NCBI GenBank assembly: GCA_965229885.1 | Contig: CBDDJX010000001.1 | Coordinates: 186,001 to 250,000, forward strand | Origin: DATLLJ01 sp965229885 | Lineage (GTDB): Bacteria; Acidobacteriota; Vicinamibacteria; Vicinamibacterales; CAVVIG01 | Length of the DNA: 64,000 nt | Direction: 5' to 3' | Shown: positions 1 to 8,414 of the stretch, in pieces | Position numbering within the stretch: position 1 is the first letter of the stretch | Layout of the letters: each line of letters begins with the position of its first letter | Made by a program: the position numbers and the translations under genes | Notes under the pieces: model-generated | Told to the model about the DNA's origin: nothing | The model's input: only the letters and a program-made list of their open reading frames with translations | The model's database searches: none

Positions 1-1934
1 CCGATCGACATCAACAGATATTGTTTGCCTTTGTACATATAGGTGATCGGTGATCCGTTGGCACCAGCTTCGAATTCGGTCTCCCACAGGACAGCGCCAG
101 AGGCCTTGTCGAATGCCCGCACTTTCTTGCCTTCGTCGATTCCGCCCCCGGATGGCGTGAAGTTATTGATCGGATCACCTTCGGTGACGATGAGCATCGT
201 CTTGGTCACGAGCGGCATGCCGTGACCGGGCTGACCAAGCGGAGGCAGGTTGAGATGCTTGAGCGCCGGGTCGTTCCGGGGACCATCACCGTTCGGCACC
301 ATCCAGAGATGGTCCCCGGTATTCATGTTGATCGCGGTAATTCGGCCGTAGGGAGGCTTCGTCAGAGGTAACCCGCTGGGGCCTTCCACGATGCCACGCC
401 CCTCCATCCCGCCCAGATATTTCGAACAGCATCGGGTCTCGGTCAACCCACCCGGCTTGAATGACGGATCGGGCTTGCGAGGCACGAGGCCGACGACCCA
501 ACCGCCTGTCCTTGAGGGAACATACAGAATGCCGGTTTCCGGATCGAACGCACCGCCACCCCATTCGACCCCCCCGACGTGCCCGGGCATCTGCACGATG
601 CCCTCGGGGCTATTATGTCCATCGCCCTTCAAGATCGGCGGCATGAAGAGGGGCCCGAGTTGGTAGCGTTTCGCAATCTCCAGCGCTTGCGTGCGCAATT
701 CCGGGGTGAAGTCAATGAGATCGTCGGCTGTAATCCCCTGCCGGTCGAACGGCGCCGGCTTTGTCGGGAAAGGCTGCGTCGGCGCCGTCCACTCGCCTGG
801 AACGGTTGACTTGGGGACCGGACGTTCCTCGATCGGCCACACCGGCTGTCCGGTCACTCGATCAAAGACAAACGCGAACGCCTGCTTCGTGAGCACGACG
901 ACCGCCTTGATGGGCCTGCCGTTGACCGTGATATCGATGAGCATCGGCGGGGCCGGGTTGTCGTAGTCCCAGATGTCATGATGAACAGTCTGGAAATGCC
1001 AGACGCGCTCGCCAGTCTCCGCGCGGAGACAGACAATGCTGCTGCCAAAAAGATTGGCGCCCGGGCGGTCGCCGCCCCACATCTCATTCGTTGGCGCTGA
1101 CGTCGGCAGATACACTAGGCCGAGCTCTTCGTCAGCGCTCATCATCGTCCATACGGCCGCGTCGCCGGCCTGAACCCCCGTCAAGGAGTCGCCCAACCAC
1201 GTGTCGGCGCCGAATTCGCCCGCACGCGGGATCACGTGAAATGTCCACCGGAGCTTGCCCGTTCGAACGTCGTACGCCCGGATGTCACTGGATCTCGGCT
1301 GCGTGGAGGAGCCGACGATCACAACGTCTCTCGTGACCAGAGGGGGCGACAACCATCGGTAGGGAACCTGATCGACGGTATCCGCGTAATTCTGGAGGTC
1401 GACCTTTCCTCCTTCGCCGAAGCGACGTATCAGTTTTCCGGTTTTGGGATCAGTCGCGAGCAGGTACGGAGGCCGGACAGAAAAAATACGCTCGTCGCCG
1501 CCGCTCTGAAAATACGCCACGCCCCGACTGGCATTTCCGCGCGGCGGTGCCTCATCTTCATCGGGTAGCTGCTGCACCCAGAGCGTCTTCCCAGTTGCCG
1601 GATCAAACGCCTCGACGAGGCCGACACCATTGGAGGCATAGAGCACCCCGTTGATCATCACGGGCGTCGACAAGAGCTTGTTTCCGTACTTCAGGCCGGG
1701 AAATTGGGTGGTGAGCTCGGGGGACACTGCCGGTCTCTGCCAAGCGATGCGCAAGCTCTTGACGTTGTCTTTGTTGATTTGATCGAGCGGGGAGTACCGG
1801 GAAAATCCCAGGTCGCCACCGTGATTGGGCCACTCGCCGCCCTTGGTCCCGACTTCACCCCGAAGGAACGGTCCAGCAACAAGGACGAACAGGACCACGC
1901 AGAGCACGCCGCCAAACGACAGAACTCGCTGCAT
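1..1934 (-). CDS. PQQ-dependent dehydrogenase (quinoprotein), 3' end outside window
   Basis: An open frame of 644 codons runs without a stop to the window edge. The start is the ATG at 1934 because GGAGGG lies at 1941-1946, eight bases or so upstream; an in-frame ATG at 1961 has no ribosome site. Residues 1-27 look like a signal peptide or anchor, so the enzyme should act in the periplasm. The mature N-terminus has WPNHGGDLGFSRYSPLDQI, typical of eight-bladed quinoprotein propellers, followed by recurring DPxTGK...W strands and the conserved HDIWDYDNPAPPMLID segment. The family oxidises alcohols or sugars using PQQ and passes electrons to the respiratory chain. Substrate cannot be told. Any C-terminal cytochrome domain would lie outside the window. 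The frame is intact throughout what is visible. Confidence 0.88.
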   Translation of the reverse strand, partial: MQRVLSFGGVLCVVLFVLVAGPFLRGEVGTKGGEWPNHGGDLGFSRYSPLDQINKDNVKSLRIAWQRPAVSPELTTQFPGLKYGNKLLSTPVMINGVLYASNGVGLVEAFDPATGKTLWVQQLPDEDEAPPRGNASRGVAYFQSGGDERIFSVRPPYLLATDPKTGKLIRRFGEGGKVDLQNYADTVDQVPYRWLSPPLVTRDVVIVGSSTQPRSSDIRAYDVRTGKLRWTFHVIPRAGEFGADTWLGDSLTGVQAGDAAVWTMMSADEELGLVYLPTSAPTNEMWGGDRPGANLFGSSIVCLRAETGERVWHFQTVHHDIWDYDNPAPPMLIDITVNGRPIKAVVVLTKQAFAFVFDRVTGQPVWPIEERPVPKSTVPGEWTAPTQPFPTKPAPFDRQGITADDLIDFTPELRTQALEIAKRYQLGPLFMPPILKGDGHNSPEGIVQMPGHVGGVEWGGGAFDPETGILYVPSRTGGWVVGLVPRKPDPSFKPGGLTETRCCSKYLGGMEGRGIVEGPSGLPLTKPPYGRITAINMNTGDHLWMVPNGDGPRNDPALKHLNLPPLGQPGHGMPLVTKTMLIVTEGDPINNFTPSGGGIDEGKKVRAFDKASGAVLWETEFEAGANGSPITYMYKGKQYLLMSI

Positions 1935-2066
1935 GCCGTTCCCTCCAGAATACTTGGCCATAGGATTACACGAACGGCCCAGCAACGCCAGCAAGAAGCG
2001 GCTGGTGTCGACATTTCCGGTAAGATCCATCAGCCGAGCCCACCCGCAGGCCGGGGTACTAAGCTA

Positions 2067-2092
2067 GTATTTAGCTGCGCAAATCGGCGTAA
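2067..2092 (+). repeat. Left terminal inverted repeat of the IS630 element
   Basis: Begins GTATTTAGCTGCGCA next to target TA at 2065-2066. It pairs imperfectly with the right end at 3160-3185, and the transposase stop codon lies inside it. Confidence 0.7.
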
Positions 2093-3142
2093 CAATGCTT
2101 GAGCCCGACGGAATGCACCACGCGCTTGCGCCACTCGAAGGGCGTGGCGTGCGCATTGTAGGTCTTGACGAAGCGGTCGATGGCCTCGCGTAACTGCGGC
2201 ACCGAGGTGAAGCTTGCGCCCTGCAAGGCCCGCCGACTGAGGATACTGGACCAGCACTCGATTTGATTGAGCCAGCTGGCCCGCGTGGGGGTGTAGTGGA
2301 GATGCACGCGGGGATGGCGCGCGAGCCAGCGGTCGTGTTTCGGTTTGTGCGTGTTGAGGTTGTCCAACACGATATGCAACTCCTGGTCAGGGTACCCGGC
2401 GACCACGTCGTTCATGAAGTCCAGGAACTCGCGCCGGCGCCGCCGGGCGTAGTGCCCCGCCATGAGCTGCCCCGTCGCGATATTCAGTGCCGCGAACAAC
2501 GTAACTGGTGCCGTGGCGCTTGTACTCATGACTGAAGCCGCGCAGCGCCGTGCCGTTCGGCAGCCGCAGGTAGCCTTGGGCGCGTTCCAGGGCTTGAATG
2601 TGCGGTTTCTCGTCGACCGAGATCACGACCGCGTTGGCGGGCGGCGCGAGATACAAGCCGACGATGTCGGCGGCCTTGGGCGCAAATTCCGGGTCGGTGC
2701 TGATGCACCAGGATCGGCGACGACGCAAGTGAATGCCATGGCGGCGCAGCACGCGCCATACTTCGTCAGGCGAGACCTCACCTAACGCGGTCGCCACCAT
2801 CGCCCCCGTCCACGTCGCATGGCCCTCCGGCGGCGGCGCATCCAACTGCTTCAAAATCCGTCGCTCGCTCGCGGCGTCGTAGCGGCGGCTGGGGCCAGGG
2901 CGCGGCGCATCGGCCAGACCGGCCACGCCCTGCGTCGCAAACCGGTGCCGCCACTTGCTCACGGTCGCCGGGCGCAGGGCCAACTGCTCAGCGATGCCGT
3001 CGGTCGACTGCCCGTCGGCGGCAGCCAGCACGATGCGCGCGCGCACGACCACGCGCTGCTCGCTGGTGGGCGCGCGCAGACGCTGAGTCAACGTGGCGCG
3101 ATCTTCTGGCGTCAACACAATCGCCGTGACTGGACGGCCCAT
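2071..3142 (-). pseudogene. IS630 family transposase, split by a one-base frameshift
   Basis: The N-terminal frame (3142 down to about 2507) has a helix-turn-helix region (RPATVSKWRHRFATQGVAGL) and the first DDE aspartate in VISVDEKPHIQALERAQG. At HEYKRHGT the frame must shift by one base, near an extra A at 2506, to continue as VTLFAALNIATGQLMAGHY. The second frame then supplies the second aspartate (HIVLDNLNTHKPKHDRW) and the catalytic glutamate (RASWLNQIECW) and ends inside the left inverted repeat at 2071-2073. All three catalytic residues are present, so the element may have been active recently. Either a real single-base insertion, an assembly error, or programmed frameshifting, known in some IS630 elements, could explain the break. 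Confidence 0.85.
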
Positions 3143-3159
3143 GCCGCCAGTCTACGTAT

Positions 3160-3185
3160 TAACGTCGATATGTGCAAGTAAGCAC
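3160..3185 (-). repeat. Right terminal inverted repeat of the IS630 element
   Basis: Read on the minus strand it begins GTGCTTACTTGCACA, matching the left end at most positions. It is followed by target TA at 3186-3187. Confidence 0.7.
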
Positions 3186-3452
3186 TAGCCCCCTATTTCG
3201 TATAAGCCGTTGATACAAAAGGAACCGTCGAGAAACTTATACGGTGCGACGGGAGGAAAGTTGACCTGGAGGCACACAAATGTTGATCGAACCCGCCGTG
3301 GCACGAGTGTCGATGACTGCCCTGCAGGTCCATTTGATGCGCGGGCATCCCCAGCACGATCCTGGGCGGCGCCCCCGGAGCGGCGCCGAGCATCCGCGGC
3401 CTGAATGGTTCTGTCCGGTTCACAACTCGCCTCGTCGCAGGGAAAGATGGGG

Positions 3453-3945
3453 TTACGTGAAAGCGACCGCGGACGCGAACGCATAGGTGACTGCGGCGTT
3501 CGTCACGTCGCCGTGGTCCTTGATCAGTCCGCCCGATCCGTCGAGGTTGTTGATGACGCCAACTTTGAAGTTGTACGTGTTTCCCGCCTGGCGCAGCGGG
3601 GAGTTGGCTACCTCGGTCGTCTTCAGCGGCCCGTTCCGGCCGATGCCCCCGAACTCATCGGAGGCGTCACCGATCTCCCTGGTGTTGTCGCCGGCGAGTC
3701 GCGACATGATCGAGTACGCCCTGCCGACTACCGTGTCCTCAGCGGAAAACGTCGAGACAAATGGACCCTTGACGACCCGCTTTGCGATCACGTCCCTGAA
3801 AAACCCGGCGTTTCCATGACCGTTGTTCGGGCTGAACCCGAAATGCGAGAATGCCGCTTCGAGCAGCATCAGGGAATCGGTTTGAAGCTTCGGCGGATCG
3901 CAGAGCGCCTTCGCGCAGCTGGCCATCAGCCTCGACCCATAGCAC
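3453..3945 (-). pseudogene. C-terminal relic of an alpha/beta-hydrolase-like protein
   Basis: About 155 residues before the stop at 3453-3455 read like a real protein: segments such as LLEAAFSHFGFSPNNGHG, GPFVSTFSAEDTVVGRAYSI, ASDEFGGIGRNG and a final IKDHGDVTNAAVTYAF. This pattern (a strand with an Asp-containing turn, then a late DHGD) resembles the end of an alpha/beta-hydrolase fold. The family assignment is from memory and not firm. Upstream of about 3945 the frame stays open but becomes arginine/proline-rich and non-protein-like, and the expected GHSxG elbow appears only as a degraded ACYGSRL. The gene has therefore lost its N-terminal part. It points towards the IS630 element about 270 bp away, which is a possible cause of the damage (inference). 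Confidence 0.45.
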
Positions 3946-4085
3946 GCGATGGGAGCACGCCGGCCTGGGATCTTCTGTTCGTTCGGGCGGTCAGCGACGC
4001 GTGTGCTCGCGTGGCCAGCGGGCCTTCGAGCGACGCCGGGCACCGCGGCGTGAGCGAGACGGCGGACGCCAGAAAGGACTAGAAC

Positions 4086-4526
4086 ATGAACCTTAAGCGT
4101 GTGATCGCAGCGGTCGTCGTCCTGCTCATCGGCCTCGCGTACATCGGAGGGTATTGGCCCGAACATCGGCAACGGGTGGCGCTCGAGGCCGATGTGGCGG
4201 CCCTTCGAGAACAACTGGCCGAATCTGAAGCCCGCGTGCGAATGGGTCGTCTGCTCGGCGAGGTGTTGAACATCCGGGAAGCGGTTGTCACGCTGAATTA
4301 CGGCCAGGCACAGGAGCTATCATCGAGGTTTTTCGACAGCGTGCGCGCCGAAGCGTCGACCACGCCGGTCGCCGCGTTCACAGCGGCATTTGAAGCCGTG
4401 CTTCAAACCCGTGACCAGGTGACCGCGGCGCTTGCGCGGGGGGATCAAGCGACGGGGGACTCGCTGCGTCGATCGGAGGTGCAATTACGCGAGGCGCTCG
4501 GATATCCGATTACCCGCCCTTCGTAG
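4086..4526 (+). CDS. Small membrane-anchored coiled-coil protein, unknown function
   Basis: A 146-residue protein with one N-terminal membrane helix (residues 6-23, IAAVVVLLIGLAYIGGYW). A heptad-like coiled coil follows (about 30-60, LEADVAALREQLAESEARV), then a helical tail with NIREAVVTLNYGQAQELSSR. AAAGGA sits about eight bases before the ATG, supporting the start. It is probably an inner-membrane protein with the coil outside. I do not recognise the family. It faces a second alanine-rich helical lipoprotein gene (4750-5667), so the two convergent genes may belong to one envelope function; that is inference only. Confidence 0.7.
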   Translation: MNLKRVIAAVVVLLIGLAYIGGYWPEHRQRVALEADVAALREQLAESEARVRMGRLLGEVLNIREAVVTLNYGQAQELSSRFFDSVRAEASTTPVAAFTAAFEAVLQTRDQVTAALARGDQATGDSLRRSEVQLREALGYPITRPS

Positions 4527-4749
4527 AAACTCGAAACGGCCGCCGGTACAACGGACAGCAGGACGCACGCGGAGAATCTAGCGATGCCACCGGCAAGGAG
4601 CGTCACGGCAACGTCCTGGGCAGTAACCTGTTCCATCCGCTGATTCTCGGCCTCAACGACCTGTTCTATCGCCAGGGCCTCGCCCGCTCGCCGGCAACCG
4701 CAACACAGTGCAGGCTCGACAACCTGCACTGCGCGATGGCTTCGCTACT

Positions 4750-5667
4750 TCATGAGACAACCGGCAAGTGGATGAGGTAGTTCGCCCCGCCCTGGTTCAG
4801 CCACACGCGGATGTAATCGTTGTCCTTCAATAACTCGACCCTGACCTCGTTACTCCCGGGCCCCGGGCTCTTGGCGACCTCGCGGATCTCCGCAGCGGTG
4901 AGCGCGACGGCGAGCGCACGGCCCGCGATTTTTCCGTCGCGAAGAAATTCGACCCAGTGTTCGGTTGTGGCCGGCTGGCCCACGACCGCCGGTGCTTGCT
5001 CACTCGTCACGCGCAGGCGATAGGTGCCGGCCGGTAGCCGGTTCCCGCTAGCCAGCACGGCGGGCGGTACGACCGTCCGATCCTGTGACGCGCGTTCGGG
5101 CTCAGCTTCAGCGGCGGCCTGAATCGCGCTGGTGATCTGGTTGACCGCCTGGTGCGCCGTTTCGGCCTTTTGCAGCGCTTCCATGAATCGACCGGCGGAG
5201 AGCAGCGAGTCGACTTCTGCCAGCAACGTCTCCGCCGCGCCCACGTCGGCTTGCAGTGCCTCCACCTTGGCTCGCGGAACCTCCCCTAGCGACGCGGTCG
5301 CGTCCACGAGCGCGCGCTTTGCGTCGGCGGCGACCCGGCCGGCCTCAGTCCGAAGGCGTTCTTTCTCCGTGGTCGCGGTCCGCTCGACGCGGTCGGCCGC
5401 TGTCGCTGCCGCGGCGGCCAGCTCGCTGACCCTAGCGTACGACCGGCTGAGCGCGAACTTCTGATTCTGCGCTGCCATCTCGGCTTCGAGTTGCGCTACT
5501 GCGTCCTGCGCGGCCTGGTGCGCGTCTGGCGCGTACGCCGCATCTTCGGCCGCGATGGCCTGGACCTTGGCCTTGGTCCCGTCGACTTCCGCGGTCGGCG
5601 GCTGGGCGCAACCTGCGGTTCAGACTGCGAGCAGCGCACCAGGTAGTATGGTTACGAATTTCTTCAT
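4750..5667 (-). pseudogene. Alanine-rich coiled-coil lipoprotein with in-frame TGA in its signal peptide
   Basis: The natural start is ATG at 5667, with AGGAGG about seven bases upstream. It opens MKKFVTILPGALLAV, a signal peptide, followed by TGA at 5620-5622 and then TAGCAQPPTAEVDGTKAKV, where the cysteine is the expected lipidation site. The frame continues unbroken for about 285 more residues: an Ala/Glu-rich helical region (roughly residues 30-160) and a compact C-terminal domain with LPAGTYRLRVTS, TEHWVEFLRDGKIAGRALAV and NEVRVELLKDNDYIRVWL. Without readthrough, translation could only restart inside the mature region, for example at the ATG at 5478, which would not be exported. A nonsense mutation or sequence error is most likely. 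No function recognised. Confidence 0.6.
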
Positions 5668-5703
5668 GGCTTGTCCTCCTACTTATCGCGGATTATCGTC
5701 AAG

Positions 5704-5769
5704 GTGTAGCGCAGGTCTTTAGGCCTGCACGCGTGCCGGGCCAAGCAGGACTGAAGTCCTGCGCGACAC
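5704..5769. repeat. Palindromic intergenic repeat (paired hairpins)
   Basis: The left arm reads GTGTAGCGCAGGTCTTTAGG and the right arm, reversed, GTGTCGCGCAGGACTTCAGT, so the 66-base unit is an imperfect inverted repeat. Each arm also contains its own small hairpin (GCAGG...CCTGC). This is the architecture of REP/BIME-type dispersed repeats. It lies just upstream of the lipoprotein gene. Confidence 0.65.
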
Positions 5770-6571
5770 GCAAGCGCAAAGCGCCTTCGCTCAGCCGGCC
5801 CATTAGCTCAGCCGGCCACTCCGTGTTTCTTCGGTGTGTGGCAGCGCGTCACTGTCAAGACGAAGACGCAAGTCAGATGCCATTGACCTGCTTTCGCCAT
5901 TGCCGGGCTGGTTTCCTGCTACCGCTTGCCAGTCCAGGTGACGGCGCCGCTATCGGGCAATATTTCGTCAACTTGTGACGATATGTTGCGATGAGCGGTC
6001 TTGTGGGGGCGACGAAAGCCCCGCCACGTTAGGCCCACAAAGTTCGAAGGCAATAGATGGCTCGTCGCCAAAGAGCCGAAGCGCCTAAAGTGGCCGAAAT
6101 CGGCGACTCTTCTACGGCAAGCATCACGTCGCACTGATGAGCCAGTTTACGAAAATCGTCCAGTATGGTGAGCCAATTTCATTAACAATTCCGAAAGTTC
6201 TTGGATTGGCGCGACCACTCATCTTCGATCAAGTCAGAGCTCCGCCCCACGCTTGTCGTACTCTCTTTCGTGTAATTGTAGCCATGCGATGCTCATTGGC
6301 GATACGTGGATTTCGGCGCCAGGGGACCGCGACAATCGCCCAAGAATGGAGTCTTGGACAGTGATCGCCAGCTCCCGGACCAGAGCGAGCACCAAGTCAC
6401 CGCGCAGCAGGGGCCACATCGGCCATCGACCCACCTCGACCCCGCACAGTCTGCCGTGTTCCAGCGCGCAATCGCTCGACACATCCAGACCCAGCCCACT
6501 TCGTTTGGACTCGGTGCGCGCGTCTCTGACGCGCGCCAGCCACTCACGGTCGCCGCGCAGACGGATTCTGT
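5770..6571. other. Gene-poor interval
   Basis: About 800 bases between the palindromic repeat and the GT20 stop codon. Short open frames exist on both strands but none has a protein-like composition together with a ribosome site. A short direct repeat (CTCAGCCGGCC) occurs at about 5790 and 5812. No RNA gene recognised. Confidence 0.4.
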
Positions 6572-8206
6572 TCACCGAAGGCAGCGCCTCATGTCCGGTG
6601 TCATGCGTCCAGCTAAGGCGTGCAACGCGTCTGGTTGCCGGTAGCTCTCATCATCATCGTGCAGACGTGCCGGATTTATGCGCAGACGTGCCGCATCCGC
6701 CAACATCTCTCCTGCCCATCGGTACGTGCTGAACTCAGCGACGACAGACCTCATGGCACGCATGCGGTTCGACTGTTCCTCGTCCGCCATGCACAATGCT
6801 TCGGCAAGCGCGTGGGCCGAGTCATCGATCGCGTAGGGATTCACGATCAACGCCTCGGTGAGCTCCCGAGCGGCACCAGCGAACTTGCTGAGGATCAACA
6901 CGCCCCGGTCATCATCGCGCGCGCTGACGAATTCCTTCGCAACCAGGTTCATTCCATCGTGGAGACTCCCCACGTAGCAGAGGTCGGCCGCTCGAAAGAA
7001 TCGGTGGACCTCCGCGGGTTCGTGGTGCGCTTCGAGCAGGATGATGGGACGGTAACCGAGGCCTGTGCCAAAGCGGCGGTTGATCCGATCGGTCGTTTCC
7101 AACAACCGTGATCGGAGTTCGCGATAGGCCGGCAGACAATCTCGGCTCGGCTCGGCAATCTGGACGAAGACAAAGCGCTCCAGGAGTTCAGGGTGGGACT
7201 CGAGTAGCCGCTCGACCGCAAGAAACTTCTCGTCGATGCCTTTCGTGTAGTCCAGTCGATCGACGCCGACACCCAGGCGGACATCCGGCTGCAAATGAAG
7301 CTGCCGGCGGACCGACGCCCGGCAGCTGTCGATGGAAGGCACTTGGCAAGCCCAGCGACTAGGCCACTCGACCGATACCGGATAGGCACGGACCGTCGTC
7401 CGGCGACCGGCATATGTGATGACGTTCCGCCTGCGGTTGATGTGCGCGTCGAGCGAACACTCGACGGTATCGATGAAATTGCGGCAATCGTCCGGCGTCT
7501 GGAATCCAACGATGCTGCTGCCGAGGAGCCCCTTGAGCAGTTGACGTCCCCATGGACAAACCCGGTACTCAGACGGACTCGGCCAGGGTATATGCCAGAA
7601 CGCGACGATCGTGCTGAGCGGGAGGCGCTCGCGGATCATCTGAGGCGCGAGTGCGAAGTGATAGTCCTGCACCATCACAAGGGGCGAATCGGTTTCCACT
7701 TCCTCACACACCGCATCGGCGAATCGCGCGTTCACTGTCCGGTACATCTTGAAGTCGTCGGACCGGAAGACCGGCCGTACGCGCGCCCGGTGGCACAGGG
7801 GCCACAGTCCTTCGTTCGCGAACCCGTAGTAGTAGCCCCGCTGCTCGGCGGCATCGAGCCAGACGCGCCGGAGCCTGTACAGAGGATTGGCGGATGGCAC
7901 GTCCAGCCCGTCGCGCCTGTCAACAACGGCCCTGTCGGCGGTTCCGGCGCCGTGTGCCACCCAGACCCCGGAGCAGGCATGTACCAGAGGTTCTAACGCG
8001 GTCACTAGCCCGCCCGCCGATCGCCGGACGACGATGCTGCCATCGGGCAGACGATCGTGCGTGAAGGGCTCGCGGTTGGCGAGCACCACCAGCGATTCTC
8101 CGCCGTAGAGCCGTGCGAGCCGGCTCCGCAGACGTTCTACACTCCACACCGGGCGGGCGTCCGGATCTCGCGGCCCCAGTATCTCGCCTCCCGACTGTTG
8201 CTCCAT
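6572..8206 (-). CDS. otsA: Trehalose-6-phosphate synthase-like glycosyltransferase (GT20)
   Basis: A GT20-family enzyme expected to join UDP-glucose (or GDP-glucose) and glucose-6-phosphate. Recognisable blocks in order: LVVLANREPFTHDRLPDGS, VMVQDYHFALAPQMIRERLP, AFWHIPWPSPSEYR, SSIVGFQTPDDCRNFIDTV, VGVDRLDYTKGIDEKFLAVE and the donor-site SLHDGMNLVAKEFVSARDDD. There is no phosphatase domain, unlike the fused gene at 13282. The N-terminal loop (LANREP in place of SNRLP) is divergent, so a related product such as another glucosyl-phosphate cannot be excluded. The start is uncertain: ATG 8206 is chosen, a GTG at 8293 is also in frame, and neither has a clear ribosome site. It is divergent from the histidine kinase gene, so control by that pair is possible (inference). 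Confidence 0.85.
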   Translation of the reverse strand: MEQQSGGEILGPRDPDARPVWSVERLRSRLARLYGGESLVVLANREPFTHDRLPDGSIVVRRSAGGLVTALEPLVHACSGVWVAHGAGTADRAVVDRRDGLDVPSANPLYRLRRVWLDAAEQRGYYYGFANEGLWPLCHRARVRPVFRSDDFKMYRTVNARFADAVCEEVETDSPLVMVQDYHFALAPQMIRERLPLSTIVAFWHIPWPSPSEYRVCPWGRQLLKGLLGSSIVGFQTPDDCRNFIDTVECSLDAHINRRRNVITYAGRRTTVRAYPVSVEWPSRWACQVPSIDSCRASVRRQLHLQPDVRLGVGVDRLDYTKGIDEKFLAVERLLESHPELLERFVFVQIAEPSRDCLPAYRELRSRLLETTDRINRRFGTGLGYRPIILLEAHHEPAEVHRFFRAADLCYVGSLHDGMNLVAKEFVSARDDDRGVLILSKFAGAARELTEALIVNPYAIDDSAHALAEALCMADEEQSNRMRAMRSVVAEFSTYRWAGEMLADAARLRINPARLHDDDESYRQPDALHALAGRMTPDMRRCLR

Positions 8207-8414
8207 TGCGCTGAACCTAGTAGATAACGCGGCCTGGGGAGGAACTATCCGGTTGACAGGGGACGGATGACGCTTTTGTAGGGGAGACGACACCGTACCG
8301 AGCCCGGTCGAGTCGTCGGCCTCGGGCGCCTCCCCTGTTGACGGGATGCCTCCGGCCGGCTGAAGGGATTAATCTTGGACTGAACGGTTCACTGGAAGCG
8401 TTCGGAGGTTCGTG

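Larger units (their letters stand above)
2067..3185 (-). mobile_element. IS630-type insertion sequence, about 1.1 kb
   Basis: The element is bounded by TA dinucleotides at 2065-2066 and 3186-3187, the target duplicated by IS630/Tc1 elements. Its ends form imperfect inverted repeats of about 26 bp (2067-2092 and 3160-3185) that both begin GT..TTA and share the core ATCG.CGT. It contains one transposase gene on the minus strand that almost fills it. It lies just upstream of the PQQ dehydrogenase gene and may have displaced that gene's promoter (inference). Confidence 0.8.

Noticed and set aside
5620..5622. TGA in the lipoprotein signal peptide as selenocysteine
   Set aside because: No reason for Sec in a signal peptide, no Cys expected there and no convincing hairpin at the right distance.
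5797..5880. Stretch resembling the start of a tRNA (GGCCCATTAGCTCAGC)
   Set aside because: No anticodon arm, T-loop or acceptor pairing follows; the GCTCAG match is part of a short direct repeat.
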